DNA from: JBBQRS01 sp038214535
Lineage (GTDB): Bacteria > Chloroflexota > Anaerolineae > CG2-30-64-16
Direction: 5' to 3'
Assembly: GCA_038214535.1 (NCBI GenBank)
Contig: JBBQRS010000032.1
Span: 1 to 42,635, forward strand
Length of the DNA: 42,635 nt
In this document: positions 22,941 to 30,742 of the stretch, piece by piece
How positions within the stretch are numbered: the first letter of the stretch is position 1
Layout: each line of letters begins with the position of its first letter
Made by a program: the position numbers and the translations under genes
Notes under the pieces: generated by a model
Told to the model about the DNA's origin: nothing
The model's input: the letters and a program-made list of their open reading frames with translations, nothing else
Database searches by the model: none

Positions 22941-24011
22941 ATGGCAAACAAAAACGATCAACTCGTCGTCGCTTACTTCCCCAACCGTGGGGCCGCGGAA
23001 GCAACTGCAGAAGGCTTGAAGGATTGGGACAAGGCCAACGACAGCATCAAGCTGGGGGCCATCGCCATCCTGGCCCTCAACCCCAAGAACGGCAAAATCG
23101 AAGCCGAAGAAATCGGCGAGCGCTCCACCAGGAGCGGCGCGCTGTGGGGCACCGCCATCGGCGTCACCGTCGGCATCCTGACCGCCGGCATCGGCCTCAT
23201 CCCCGGCCTGCTTCTGGGCGCGGGCGGCGGCGCAGCAGTCGGCGCGCTCAACCACAAGAGCGTCGGCATGACCGATGAAGATCAGGAACAGATCGTCAAC
23301 CACCTGCGCGACGGCCTCGTGGCCCTCGCCGTCATGGCCGACGACTTTGAAGTCGAAGCCACCATGGCGAAGATGGTCTCCCTCGGCGGCCGCGCCTTCT
23401 CCTACAAGATGCCGGAAGAAACCGCCACCGCCGTCACCACCGCGGCCCGCCTCCAGACCGAAGCCCTCGCCGCCGTGGACAGCGCCGTAGACACAACAAC
23501 GGCCGCCGTTGACAGCGCCGTGTCCACAACAACAGAAACCGTGGACAGCGTCAAGAAAACGATCACGGCAGACCTGTCGCATCTATCCGCCGCAGCCGCA
23601 GCGACCGTTACCGGCCTCGTCGCCGGCATTGATATCAGCGCCGCCGATGCCGAAAAGCTCCAGGCGGCCGGCGTCAAGAAAGTCTCCTCCTTCTACAAGA
23701 CGGCCGCCACACCGCAGGGCCGGACGGAGCTGGCGAACAGCACCAAGCTCAGCGCCGATGAAATCCTGGTGATGGAGAAGAAACTGGACCTGATGCGCGT
23801 CAAGGGCGTCGAGCCCAAAAACGCCTCACTCCTCCTGGCATCGGGCATTGACTCCGTGCCCGAGCTGGGAACCCGCAACGCGACCAATCTGCTCGGCAAG
23901 ATGACCGAAGTCAACGCCATGCAGTCCATCGTTGACGCACTGCCGTCGGAAGCCGAGGTAACCGCCTGGGTCGCTCAGGCCAAGACGCTGCCGAAAGTCA
24001 TCGTCTTCTAA
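22941..24011 (+). CDS. DUF1269 - DUF4332 two-domain protein
   Basis: Protein of 356 residues joining two known domains of unclear function. Residues 1-155 are DUF1269: a ferredoxin-like start VVAYFPNRGAAEATAEGLKD, IKLGAIAILALN, a glycine-rich hydrophobic hairpin (GALWGTAIGVTVGILTAG, then IPGLLLGAGGGAAVGAL), and DEDQEQIVNHLRDGLVALAV. A middle part has imperfect repeats of AAVDSAVDTTT/TETVDSVKK, probably a helical coiled segment. Residues about 210-356 are DUF4332, a tandem helix-hairpin-helix-like module: SAADAEKLQAAGVKKVSSF, then RVKGVEPKNASLLLASGIDS and the end LPSEAEVTAWVAQAKTLPKV. The glycine-rich hairpin may contact membrane. AAGGAG lies upstream. A terminator hairpin follows, so it is probably a single-gene unit under the AT-rich promoter. 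Confidence 0.85.
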   Translation: MANKNDQLVVAYFPNRGAAEATAEGLKDWDKANDSIKLGAIAILALNPKNGKIEAEEIGERSTRSGALWGTAIGVTVGILTAGIGLIPGLLLGAGGGAAVGALNHKSVGMTDEDQEQIVNHLRDGLVALAVMADDFEVEATMAKMVSLGGRAFSYKMPEETATAVTTAARLQTEALAAVDSAVDTTTAAVDSAVSTTTETVDSVKKTITADLSHLSAAAAATVTGLVAGIDISAADAEKLQAAGVKKVSSFYKTAATPQGRTELANSTKLSADEILVMEKKLDLMRVKGVEPKNASLLLASGIDSVPELGTRNATNLLGKMTEVNAMQSIVDALPSEAEVTAWVAQAKTLPKVIVF

Positions 24012-24019
24012 GCCAAACA

Positions 24020-24044
24020 CGCCGGGTGACTGGGCCACTCGGCG
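24020..24044 (+). terminator. Terminator hairpin after the DUF1269/DUF4332 gene
   Basis: CGCCGGGTG (24020-24028) pairs with CACTCGGCG (24036-24044) with one G-T pair, followed by TCGTTCTTTCC. It lies nine bases past the stop codon. Confidence 0.6.
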
Positions 24045-24056
24045 TCGTTCTTTCCG

Positions 24057-24100
24057 GCGACTTCGGTTGCGTGGTTCCGATGAACCACCACCGAAGTCGC
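24057..24100. repeat. Long two-part hairpin
   Basis: GCGACTTCGGT (24057-24067) pairs with ACCGAAGTCGC (24090-24100), and inside it TGGTT pairs with AACCA. It directly follows the terminator and precedes the broken phytoene synthase gene. It may be a second terminator or a repeat element. Confidence 0.6.
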
Positions 24101-24187
24101 TGCCACAATCAGCGCCTTTTGTCATGGTCATCCTCGTCATGCTGGGCGGCTTCATGGGCGGCCGGTTGGGCGCCGGAGGGTAACGCA

Positions 24188-25039
24188 TTGACGGCACTGT
24201 TTTGCGAACTGACTCCGGCCTCCAGAACCTCCGACGACGCCTATCTCGAAATGCAGATGAACAAAGTCTCACGCTCATTTTCCGTGGTCGTGAGTTGCCT
24301 CAAAGAACCGTTGCTGGGTTACGTGTCCATCGCGTATCTTCTCTGCCGCGTCGCCGACAACATCGAAGATTGCACCGAGCCACAAGCTTGGAAAACAGGC
24401 CGCTTCGCCGAACTTGAACGCATGTTGCATGACCCGCAGCAGTCCGGCGCGTATCTTGCGGAATGGAACACGTACAACTGGCAGGGACTAACCCCCGGCG
24501 AACGCAAACTGATGGGGTTGGAGACGGGCCCTGCCCTCTGGCGGCTCTACAGCCGTATCCCCACATCGAACATTGGACGTTGGCGATGGGCGCAGGCATG
24601 ATGCACCTGGACGAACCGGGTTGCAAGCCGGCGTTTCTCAACCGTGACGGCATGCAGGTGCTGGATCGAACCGCCGACTACAACACATATTGCGCCATCG
24701 TCGCCGGCACGGTCAGTCACATGGCGACCGAACTGATCACGCGCCAGTACAACATCAGCGATGACCCCTTCCACCGGTTAGCGGCCGCCGGTGAAGCCTG
24801 CGCACGGGCCCTGCAAAAAACCAATATCCTGCAAGACTTCCCGACCGATGTCGCGCGCGGCTACTGCTACATCCCGGACGAGTGGCTACAAACCGCAGCG
24901 TATGCCCCGCTCGCGCTCGTTGGCGCGCCGGCGGCCTTCAATCGCGCCGTGATCGAAGACATCCTGGCCGAGCTGGAGACCGGCGCGCAGTTCATCCTGG
25001 ATCTCCCGGCGGAGGCCGCCGACTTTCGCCAGGCGTCCA
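24188..25039 (+). pseudogene. Squalene/phytoene synthase, broken copy
   Basis: Degraded paralogue of the intact gene at 31683-32765. The TTG at 24188 has GGAGGG seven bases upstream. The first frame runs DAYLEMQMNKVSRSF, CRVADNIEDC (first metal motif DxxxD intact) and LMGLETGPALWRLYSRIP, then breaks at about 24560. A few residues are missing compared with the paralogue. The second frame continues LAMGAGMMHLDEPG, TADYNTYCAIVAGTVSHMA and KTNILQDFPTDVARG (second DxxxD intact). Similarity to the paralogue ends at about 25039 (ADFRQAS), so some 90-100 C-terminal residues are lost and unrelated sequence follows. The enzyme would condense two prenyl diphosphates to a C30 or C40 terpene. As written it cannot yield a full protein. 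Confidence 0.78.
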
Positions 25040-25343
25040 TGCCGCCTCATCCCAACGCCGCACGGCGCTCGTTGAAACCATCATCTACACCCTGACCGGC
25101 GCGCTGATGCTTTATGTCAAGTTCGCCGGACCCGACGCCATCACAACCGCCATCACCGTCATCGGTTGGGCCCTGGTGATCGGTGGGCTGGCGCTCATCG
25201 GCCTCTCCTTGTGGCGCAAGAGCAAAGGCCCCGAAGCTGACGCGGTGATTGATTCCGTCGTCAGCAAGGTCAACCCGCCCCGTCCCATCACGCCGCTCAC
25301 CGACCCTGAGGTTGCAACGCCCCAAAATCTCTCGTTGTGTTAG
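25040..25343 (+). pseudogene. Fragment of a small membrane protein fused behind the broken phytoene synthase
   Basis: In another frame from about 25060 the sequence reads VETIIYTLTGALMLYVKF, then a second hydrophobic segment (AITVIGWALVIGGLALIGLS) and a charged tail ending at the TAG at 25341. It has no start codon or ribosome site of its own. It looks like the C-terminal part of a small two-helix membrane protein whose beginning was removed by the same deletion that cut the synthase. I do not recognise the family. Confidence 0.5.
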
Positions 25344-25399
25344 TATAAAATGAAAGTTGTCAGCGACCGTGTCTCAGACTGGCTACATAGTCACCTAAA

Positions 25400-26475
25400 A
25401 TGAGCTTACCTATGGCAGAAAAGAAACCGAACATCCTGATCCTCTGGGGCGACGACATCGGCTGGTGGAACATCAGCTACAACAGCCGCGGCCAGATGGG
25501 CTATCGCACGCCCAACACTGATCGCATCGGCAACGAAGGCGTCGCCTTCACCGACTATTACGCCCAGCAAAGCTGCACCGCCGGGCGCGCCGCCTTCATC
25601 ACCGGCCAAAGCCCGATCCGCACCGGCCTCACCAAGGTCGGCATGCCCGGCGCCGATGTCGGCCTCCAGCCGGAAGACCCCACCATCGCCGAGTTGCTCA
25701 AGCCGCACGGCTACGCCACCGGCCAGTTCGGCAAGAACCACCTGGGCGACAAGGACGAATTCCTGCCGACCGTGCACGGCTTCGACGAATTCTTCGGCAA
25801 TCTCTATCACCTGAACGCCGAAGAAGAGCCGGCATCCCGCCCTTCCGCTCCGAAAAGAACACCAACTGGGAGGGCGGCTGGCGCGTGCCGGCCTTCGTAC
25901 GCTGGCCCGCCAAGATTCCCGCCGGCTCCGTCCTCAACGGCATCGTCAGCCACCAGGATTGGCTGGCCACCCTGCTCGCCGCCGTCGGCGAACCCAACAT
26001 CACCGAGAAACTCCTTAATGGATATACGGTCGGCGACAGGACCTACAAGGTTCACCTTGACGGCCTCAACATGTTGCCCTACCTGACCGGCGAAGCAGAT
26101 GCAAGCCCACGTCAGTCCTTCTTCTACTTCAGCGACGACGGCGACGTCCTGGCAATCCGCATGGGCGACTGGAAGGTCGTGCTGATGGAACAGCGGGCGA
26201 AGCAGTTGCAATGCTGGCTCGAACCGTTCGTGCCGCTGCGCGCACCGAAAGTCTTCCACTTACGTCGTGACCCCTTCGAACGGGCCGACGAAAACTCGAA
26301 CACCTACTACGATTGGATGATCTCTCACGCCTATATCATCTACGGGATGCAGGCCGTGGTTGCGCACCAAATTGACGATTTCGTCGCCTTCCCGCCGCGC
26401 CAGAAGCCGGCGTCGTTCAATCTGGACGCCGTCATGCGACAACTGCAAGAAGCCGGCGGCGGCGCCAACCACTGA
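25400..26475 (+). pseudogene. Arylsulfatase-type sulfatase with its middle deleted
   Basis: Sulfatases hydrolyse sulfate esters using a formylglycine made from an active-site Cys or Ser. The N-terminal part (25400 to about 25829) is excellent: NILILWGDDIGWWNIS with the metal Asp pair, YRTPNTDRIGNEGVAFTDYY, the active-site segment CTAGRAAFITGQSP, and FGKNHLGDKDEFLPTVHGFD. The C-terminal part is in a different frame (about 25830 to 26475): PPFRSEKNTNWEGGWRVPAF, VSHQDWLATLLAAVGEP, LNMLPYLTGE and EFPPRQKP-type AFPPRQKPASFNLD. Related sulfatases have a segment of nearly 200 residues between these parts, with further metal ligands (the DNG region). It is absent here and the frame changes at the junction, so no active enzyme can be made. 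Confidence 0.8.
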
Positions 26476-26503
26476 TCTTTAACAGATAGTCTATGGGGCG
26501 CTC

Positions 26504-26586
26504 TCCTTCGTAGTGACGGCTTCAGCCGTTGTACTACCCCCAAACGGCTGAAGCCGTCACTACGAAGGAGCAGGTCAGGCTACAAA
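26504..26586. repeat. Interspersed palindrome, copy D (perfect 27-bp arms)
   Basis: Bases 26504-26530 are the exact reverse complement of 26543-26569 (core GTAGTGACGGCTTCAGCCGT), with a 12-base loop and the tail CAGGTCAGGCTAC. It follows the sulfatase stop codon by 28 bases. Confidence 0.9.
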
Positions 26587-26652
26587 GCGAATCGCGGCGT
26601 GCGCATCCTCAAATGCGCTCCGCACTACAACCCATCCCATCAGGAGGCATTC

Positions 26653-27153
26653 ATGTCACAACTGGTCGTTATCACCTTCGACTCGGCCGATGAGGCCGAG
26701 AAAGTCCGCGACAGCCTGCGCCAACAGGCCAAAATGGGCAACGTCTCTCTCAAAGACACCGCGGTCGTCGTGAAAGACGCCGACGGCAAGATCCACGTGG
26801 ACAACCAGGTCAGCCAGGGCACCATGATCGGCACCGGCATCGGCGCGCTGCTCGGGCTGGTGCTCGGCGGGCTCTTCATGCCGCTCGGCGGGTTACTGCT
26901 GGGTGCCGGCGGCGGCGCGCTGATGGCCCGCCTCATGGACCTGGGCGTTGACGGCAAGTTCGTCAAAGAGGTTGGCGAAAGCCTGCAACTCGGCACATCC
27001 GCGCTCTTCGTGCTGGCGGCGGAAGACGCCAACGCAGCCGCCGTGCAGGGCGTCCTCCGTAACTACAAAGGCACAGGTAAGATCCTGCAAACCACCCTCG
27101 ACGAAGCCGCCGAACAGCGCCTCAAAGATGCGCTGGGCGACAAATCGGCCTAA
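26653..27153 (+). CDS. DUF1269 protein
   Basis: Small protein of 166 residues made of one DUF1269 domain. It begins QLVVITFDSADEAEKVRDSL, continues LKDTAVVVKDADGKIHV and has a glycine-rich hydrophobic hairpin (MIGTGIGALLGLVLGGLFMP, then LGGLLLGAGGGALMARLMD). The end is FVKEVGESLQLGTSALFVLA plus a helical tail. ATG at 26653 has GGAGG five bases upstream and is preferred over the ATG at 26599, which lies in repeat-derived sequence. It resembles the N-domain of the gene at 22941. The function of DUF1269 is unknown; the hairpin could insert in or lie on the membrane. A hairpin terminator follows. Confidence 0.88.
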   Translation: MSQLVVITFDSADEAEKVRDSLRQQAKMGNVSLKDTAVVVKDADGKIHVDNQVSQGTMIGTGIGALLGLVLGGLFMPLGGLLLGAGGGALMARLMDLGVDGKFVKEVGESLQLGTSALFVLAAEDANAAAVQGVLRNYKGTGKILQTTLDEAAEQRLKDALGDKSA

Positions 27154-27163
27154 CCGCACTTCC

Positions 27164-27202
27164 CAGACCTACCGATCACGGCACGGATGAGCGGTAGGTC
27201 TG
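27164..27202. terminator. Hairpin after the DUF1269 gene
   Basis: CAGACCTACCG (27164-27174) pairs perfectly with CGGTAGGTCTG (27192-27202) around a 17-base loop, 11 bases past the stop codon. There is no strong T-run. Confidence 0.5.
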
Positions 27203-27258
27203 TCGCGTCGCCGGACATCTCACCGCCTAAAACTCACTGACCCACAGAGGCCCCCACA

Positions 27259-28032
27259 TTGAGCAATCAACCCCTAGACGCCCTGCCGCTCTGGAGCCTG
27301 TACCTGCTGACCATCCTGCTGATGCTCGTAGCCATGGAAGCGGGCTATCGGCTGACCAGAAACCGGCAGCAGCGCCACCCGGCGCAGACCGATGGCGGCG
27401 TGGGCGTAATCACCGCAGCCACGCTGGCCCTGCTGGCTTTTCTCCTGGCGTTCGTCGTCAGCTTCGCCGCGGGCATCTTCCACGAACGGCGCGCCGTGGT
27501 GGTCAAAGAAGTCAACGCCATCGGCACCGCCTATCTGCGCGCCGGCTATCTGGACGAACCCTATCGGACGGAATCGCGCGACCTGCTGCGGGAATACGTG
27601 GACGTGCGTTTGTCAGCCCTGAATCCGGCAAACCTCGCCACGGCGTCAGCCCGTTCGGAAGCGATCCACGACGAACTCTGGACGCGCGCCGAGGTGATCG
27701 CCCGCGCAAAGCCCGACCCCATCACCGGCCTCTACATCAGCGCGTTGAACGATGTTATAGACGCACACACGGAGCGCATCAATATCGCCCTGGCATTCCG
27801 CGTGCCCACCTCCCTCTTGCTGGGCATCTACGTCGTGGCATTTCTGACGATGTTCCTCGTCGGTATGCAGAGCGGCTATTTAGAGAGCCGTAACGTGCTC
27901 GCGCTGATGGTACTGATATTGATCCTGTCCGTGATCTTCATGCTGATCGTGGATCTGGACCGTTCCCGTCAGGGCCTGCTGCAAATCCCAATGCAATCCT
28001 TGCTCGACCTACAACGTCAGATGCAACCCTGA
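27259..28032 (+). CDS. DUF4239 (bestrophin-like domain) membrane protein
   Basis: Inner-membrane protein of 257 residues from a TTG start with AGAGG eight bases upstream. Two hydrophobic helices at the N-terminus (LWSLYLLTILLMLVAMEAG and ITAATLALLAFLLAFVVSFA) are followed by FHERRAVVVKEVNAIGTAYL. This is the mark of the DUF4239/bestrophin-like group: a helix rich in charged residues just after the second membrane segment. A soluble helical middle (about 85-180) is followed by two C-terminal membrane helices (LLLGIYVVAFLTMFLVGMQS and ALMVLILILSVIFMLIVDLD). The role is unknown; a channel-like function is suggested only by the family name. A perfect palindrome lies between its stop and the next gene. 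Confidence 0.82.
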   Translation: MSNQPLDALPLWSLYLLTILLMLVAMEAGYRLTRNRQQRHPAQTDGGVGVITAATLALLAFLLAFVVSFAAGIFHERRAVVVKEVNAIGTAYLRAGYLDEPYRTESRDLLREYVDVRLSALNPANLATASARSEAIHDELWTRAEVIARAKPDPITGLYISALNDVIDAHTERINIALAFRVPTSLLLGIYVVAFLTMFLVGMQSGYLESRNVLALMVLILILSVIFMLIVDLDRSRQGLLQIPMQSLLDLQRQMQP

Positions 28033-28050
28033 GCGTCGCGTAATTAGCGA

Positions 28051-28084
28051 AGGTGCAACGCACTTTCGGAAGTGCGTTGCACCT
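28051..28084. repeat. GCAACGCAC palindrome, copy 1
   Basis: AGGTGCAACGCACTT (28051-28065) and AAGTGCGTTGCACCT (28070-28084) are exact reverse complements around TCGG. The element at 37846-37878 has the same plan with paired base changes. Confidence 0.85.
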
Positions 28085-28111
28085 GACCCTGACAATGGAA
28101 TTGGAGCCAAA

Positions 28112-28891
28112 ATGACCCGGGCATCTCTCGCATACTGGAACAGCGGTGAAGTAAAAGACCGCATCCGGAGCTTGGTGCTCGCCACAACCACCGAAGGCAG
28201 CCCGGATTTCGTCGCGCCCGTGGATCGCGTCGTCGTCTTCGACAACGACGGCACCCTGTGGACCGAGCAACCGATGTACACGCAGCTCCGTCACATCCTC
28301 GATAACTTCGTTGCGATGGCGCCCGATCACCCCGAATGGGCCGCACAACCCGTGCTCAAAGCCGTCATGGAAGGCGATCTCGCCGCGCTGGCCGGATACG
28401 GCGAAGAGGGCATCGTCGCCATCGGCATGGCCGTTCTAGTCGGCAAGACCTCAGCTCTACTCCGACCTGATCTTCCAGCCACAGTTCCAGTTCCTCAACT
28501 ATCTGCGCGCCCACGGCTTACACCATCTTCATCGTCTCCGGCGGCGGCATCCAGTTCATGCACGCCTTCGCCGAAGAGACCTACGGCATCCCACCCGAGC
28601 AAATCGTCGGCAGCAGCACCGTCACCGAATACGAGGCGCGCGACGGGCATCGCGAAGCTCTTCTTCGGCGACAGGCAGGTCGGCCAGGTCGAAATGCCCG
28701 TCACCGTCCCGCTTCAGTTCGGTCTGGCCGCGGCGATCACGGTCGGCCTCGACAGCAACTCGCCCGTCACGCCCGAATACAAACCGCCCTTCAAGTTCAC
28801 CGGCACGGTCAAGCGCGTGCGCGTAGATGTCACCGGCGAACCGTTCGAAGATCAAGCCGCCAAATTCCGCGCGCTCATGGCGCGGCAATAA
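28112..28891 (+). pseudogene. HAD-family phosphatase fused by deletion to an arylsulfatase C-terminus
   Basis: The first part is a HAD-superfamily phosphatase: VVVFDNDGTLWTEQPMY with the catalytic DxDGT, then HILDNFVAMAPDHPEW. At about 28450 the frame breaks and some residues are missing. Another frame gives YSDLIFQPQFQFLNYLRAHG. A second break at about 28515 leads to TIFIVSGGGIQFMHAFAEE and the motif around YGIPPEQIVGSS. At about 28640 HAD similarity stops abruptly. From there to the TAA at 28891 the sequence reads IAKLFFGDRQVGQVEMPVTV, FGLAAAITVGLDSNSPVTPE and PFKFTGTVKRVRVDV, which is the C-terminal beta-domain of large arylsulfatases. HAD genes often sit next to sulfatases, so one large deletion probably joined them. 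ATG at 28112 has TGGAG upstream. No functional product is expected. Confidence 0.78.
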
Positions 28892-28920
28892 CCTGAACCG
28901 TATCCGAAAACTGCGCGTCG

Positions 28921-29008
28921 CTCTCCTTCGTAGTGACGGCTTTAGCCGTTGGGACGCACTACACGGCTAAAGCCGTCACTACGAAGTGGCCGGTCAGGCT
29001 ACGAAGGG
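28921..29008. repeat. Interspersed palindrome, copy E (perfect 24-bp arms)
   Basis: Bases 28926-28949 pair exactly with 28963-28986 (GTAGTGACGGCTTTAGCCGT core), followed by the full tail GGCCGGTCAGGCTACGAAG. It lies between the HAD/sulfatase chimera and the membrane protein gene. Confidence 0.9.
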
Positions 29009-29042
29009 AAAGACATGCTGATCTGGGAGTTTTCGGATAGAT

Positions 29043-29076
29043 TCGTCGTCTGAGCCGGGTAAGGCCCAGACGACGA
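29043..29076 (+). promoter_or_regulatory. Leader hairpin before the unidentified membrane protein
   Basis: TCGTCGTCTG (29043-29052) pairs with CAGACGACGA (29067-29076), with an inner GCC/GGC pairing past one mismatch. It ends 20 bases before the GTG start, just upstream of the AGGAA ribosome site. It could be a terminator of upstream transcription or affect translation. The 11 bases TCGGATAGATT before it also occur at 762-772. Confidence 0.45.
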
Positions 29077-29096
29077 GAGCAAGATAGGAACCACAC

Positions 29097-30224
29097 GTGT
29101 CACATTCATCGGACATGATCATCTTCTGGGCCGTCGTGCTGGGCCGGCTGTTGCTGCCGTTGCTCATCCCACGCTGGCCGCTGCCCGGCATCATTGCTTG
29201 CCTCGTGCTCGACGGCGTAGATCAGACCATCTTCCAGCAGTTCACGAACCTGCCGCTTGATGGCTACCAGGGCTACGACAAGTCCCTGGACATCTACTAT
29301 CTGACCGTCGCCTACATCGCCACCCTGCGCAACTGGGCCGACCTCGACGCCTTCAACATCAGCCGCTTCTTATATTACTACCGACTGGTGGGCGTGGCCC
29401 TCTTCGAGGCGCTCCAGATCCGCTGGCTGCTGCTCGTCTTCCCCAATACGTTCGAGTACTTTTTCATCTACTACGAGGCCGTGCGCACCCGCTGGAACCC
29501 GGCCCGCTTCAGCAAACGCTACTGGATCATCGCGGCGGCGCTGATCTGGATCGTCATCAAGCTGCCGCAAGAGTACTGGATTCACGTGGCGCAACTTGAC
29601 ACCACAGACCTGATCAAATCCAAAATCTTCGGCGTGGCAATCACCGCGCCGTGGACGGAAGCGTTCGCCAACCGCCCGCTGGTGCTGGTAATCGCGGGCA
29701 TCGCGCTCGTGTTCATCGCCCTGCTCCTCCGGCAGCTCGCGAAACGGTTGCCCTCACCCGACCATGCCTTCACGCTCGAGGCAGACCCATTGCCTGAATA
29801 CGCGGACGAACTCAATGAACGGCTGGCTATCAGCGCCCGCAGCGGCATCTTCGGCGCGGGCCTGTGGGAAAAAATCGTCTTGATCGGCTTCGTCAGCGCC
29901 ATCTTCGCCAGCGTACTCAGCCTCAACACCAGCGTTCTGGTGCTCCTGGTTGAGATCGGCGTCGTCGTTGCGGCCAACGCCTTCATCGGTCAGTGGCTCA
30001 TCAGGCGCAACGTCGGCTGGGATTCGCCCTGGATCCATTTCCTGGCGATGCTCGGCGTCAACGCGCTGCTGGCCCTGGGGCTGATCTGGTTCGTCCGCTT
30101 CACCGGCGGCCCGGTGAACACGAGCAACGTCCTGTTCTTCCTGTTCCTGATCACCCTGATCGTCACCCTGTACGACCGCTATCGCCCGGTCTACACCGCG
30201 CGCGTCGAGCACGCGGCGGCCTGA
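29097..30224 (+). CDS. Unidentified polytopic membrane protein
   Basis: I do not recognise a named family. The 375-residue protein starts at GTG with AGGAA six bases upstream. It has about eight hydrophobic segments: MIIFWAVVLGRLLLPLL, ALFEALQIRWLLLVFPNTF, WIIAAALIWIVIK, LVLVIAGIALVFIALLL, KIVLIGFVSAIFASVLSL, VLVLLVEIGVVVAANAFI, FLAMLGVNALLALGLIWF and VLFFLFLITLIVTLYDRY. Between the first and second lies a conserved-looking acidic and aromatic stretch (LDGVDQTIFQQF, YQGYDKSLDIYYL). The FEYFFIYYEAVRTRWNP loop is unusually rich in aromatics. A soluble loop at about 215-245 separates the halves. It is intact and isolated between repeats E and F, so probably its own transcription unit. Confidence 0.8.
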   Translation: MSHSSDMIIFWAVVLGRLLLPLLIPRWPLPGIIACLVLDGVDQTIFQQFTNLPLDGYQGYDKSLDIYYLTVAYIATLRNWADLDAFNISRFLYYYRLVGVALFEALQIRWLLLVFPNTFEYFFIYYEAVRTRWNPARFSKRYWIIAAALIWIVIKLPQEYWIHVAQLDTTDLIKSKIFGVAITAPWTEAFANRPLVLVIAGIALVFIALLLRQLAKRLPSPDHAFTLEADPLPEYADELNERLAISARSGIFGAGLWEKIVLIGFVSAIFASVLSLNTSVLVLLVEIGVVVAANAFIGQWLIRRNVGWDSPWIHFLAMLGVNALLALGLIWFVRFTGGPVNTSNVLFFLFLITLIVTLYDRYRPVYTARVEHAAA

Positions 30225-30281
30225 GCGCCCGACCTGAGCATCAGGAATTCCAAATGGAGGCGCTTCTCCGGCACTGGACTG

Positions 30282-30339
30282 GAGGCTTTAGCCGGTTTTT
30301 GCGACAGTAGGCGTCATGTGCGCAACCGGCTGAAGCCTC
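30282..30339. repeat. Interspersed palindrome, copy F (diverged)
   Basis: GAGGCTTTAGCCGGTT (30282-30297) pairs with AACCGGCTGAAGCCTC (30324-30339) apart from one G-T pair. The GGCTTTAGCCG core is shared with the family but the GTAGTGAC lead has become ACTGGACTG. It is the most decayed copy. Confidence 0.65.
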
Positions 30340-30435
30340 GACTCCGGGCACATTCAGAGTTACTGGCGTTGACCTCGGCTTAGTTTTGAAGTATCATACA
30401 AATGTTGCCGTGCGAAGGAAATCATTATAAGTATC

Positions 30436-30708
30436 ATGACTGCTGATCCCTCTGCACCGCAAACGCCGCCGCCTGCCGTGGTCATCCCCAACACGGGTGA
30501 GCATGGGCTGGAAATGCAGGCGCGCCCCTTTGTGAGCTATCCGGATTACGATCCGGTTCGGTTCAGCTTCCGGCAGCAGATTGCACAGGCGCTCACTGCC
30601 GCCGGCATCGAGTTCGCTGTGCCACAGCGAGATGTTTCTCTGAGCCCCGCCGCGCCTGGGACGCCGCCCGCCTCGGAAAGCATCCTACCCATCGATCAGC
30701 GTAGCTGA
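30436..30708 (+). pseudogene. Possible orphan MscS C-terminal domain
   Basis: An open frame of 90 codons. The first 25 residues are proline-rich and unlike anything I know. Residues about 26-70 (GLEMQARPFVSYPDYD, then FRQQIAQALTAAGIEFAVPQ and RDVSL) match the C-terminal alpha/beta domain of MscS channels, where the sequence ends in a PQR-type strand. No membrane or pore segment is present. It may be the remnant of a deleted channel gene, or a small free-standing protein. The ATG at 30436 has no close ribosome site (AAGGAA is 16 bases away). An MscS gene with its own C-terminus lies at 32762-33997, so this is a second, partial relative. Confidence 0.42.
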
Positions 30709-30742
30709 TATTCTTTTTATCTATCTTGTAAGGAGCAATCTC

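Noticed and set aside
24124..24183. 19-codon glycine-rich peptide (MVILVMLGGFMGGRLGAGG)
   Set aside because: No ribosome site. It could be the end of a lost membrane protein but is too short to support.
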